Shown here: one piece after another, positions 5,701 to 5,728 of the stretch
Layout: the number at the start of each line of letters is the position of its first letter
How positions within the stretch are numbered: position 1 is the stretch's first letter
From: Reyranella sp.
GTDB taxonomy: Bacteria > Pseudomonadota > Alphaproteobacteria > Reyranellales > Reyranellaceae
Length of the DNA: 5,728 bases
Assembly (NCBI GenBank): GCA_016780605.1
Contig: JADHLS010000400.1
Location: forward strand, 1-5,728
Direction: 5' to 3'
Made by a program: the position numbers and the translations under genes
The notes under the pieces: model-generated
The model's database searches: none
The model's input: the letters and a program-made list of their open reading frames with translations, nothing else
Told to the model about the DNA's origin: nothing

Positions 5701-5728
5701 TCGGTCACCAACCAGAAACTTGATCCCT

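Noticed and set aside
5701..5728. Trailing 28 bases after the decarboxylase stop, checked for a terminator or a new gene start.
   Set aside because: Too short, with no hairpin, T-run or start codon with a ribosome site.

Overview
The window is gene-dense, high-GC DNA with strongly G/C-biased third codon positions, short or overlapping gene junctions and no sign of mobile elements. It looks like an environmental, catabolically versatile member of the Pseudomonadota, most likely an alphaproteobacterium. That assignment rests on composition and gene families only and is tentative.

Layout. (1) Positions 2-679, plus strand: the C-terminal part of a short-chain dehydrogenase/reductase (SDR) whose start lies outside the window. 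(2) Positions 681-3090, minus strand: a compact three-gene unit transcribed leftwards. It encodes the alpha subunit of a Rieske ring-hydroxylating oxygenase (1807-3090), its beta subunit (1295-1810, ATGA overlap) and a TetR-family regulator (681-1295, TGATG overlap). (3) Positions 3091-3178: an 88-bp divergent intergenic region that must carry the promoters for both directions. It contains one imperfect palindrome around AACGTT that is a candidate operator. (4) Positions 3179-5700, plus strand: a second unit encoding an FAD/NAD(P)H ferredoxin reductase, an adrenodoxin/putidaredoxin-type [2Fe-2S] ferredoxin, and a metal-dependent decarboxylase of the amidohydrolase superfamily resembling aminocarboxymuconate-semialdehyde decarboxylase (ACMSD). 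The last 28 bases hold nothing recognisable.

How the genes fit together. The two divergent units supply all parts of a three-component Rieske oxygenase: electrons would pass from NAD(P)H to the FAD reductase, then the [2Fe-2S] ferredoxin, then the Rieske centre of the alpha subunit and its mononuclear iron, where O2 and substrate react. A FAD reductase paired with a non-Rieske ferredoxin matches what is called a class IIA chain, as in dioxin/dibenzofuran dioxygenase. The decarboxylase is translationally coupled to the ferredoxin, which suggests a carboxylated aromatic substrate or a carboxylated ring-cleavage intermediate. The SDR could oxidise a cis-dihydrodiol, but it is in a separate convergent unit and its link is only by proximity. 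The TetR regulator probably represses from the 3091-3178 region until an effector is present. No ring-cleavage enzyme or transporter is visible, so this is a pathway fragment. The substrate cannot be read from the sequence.
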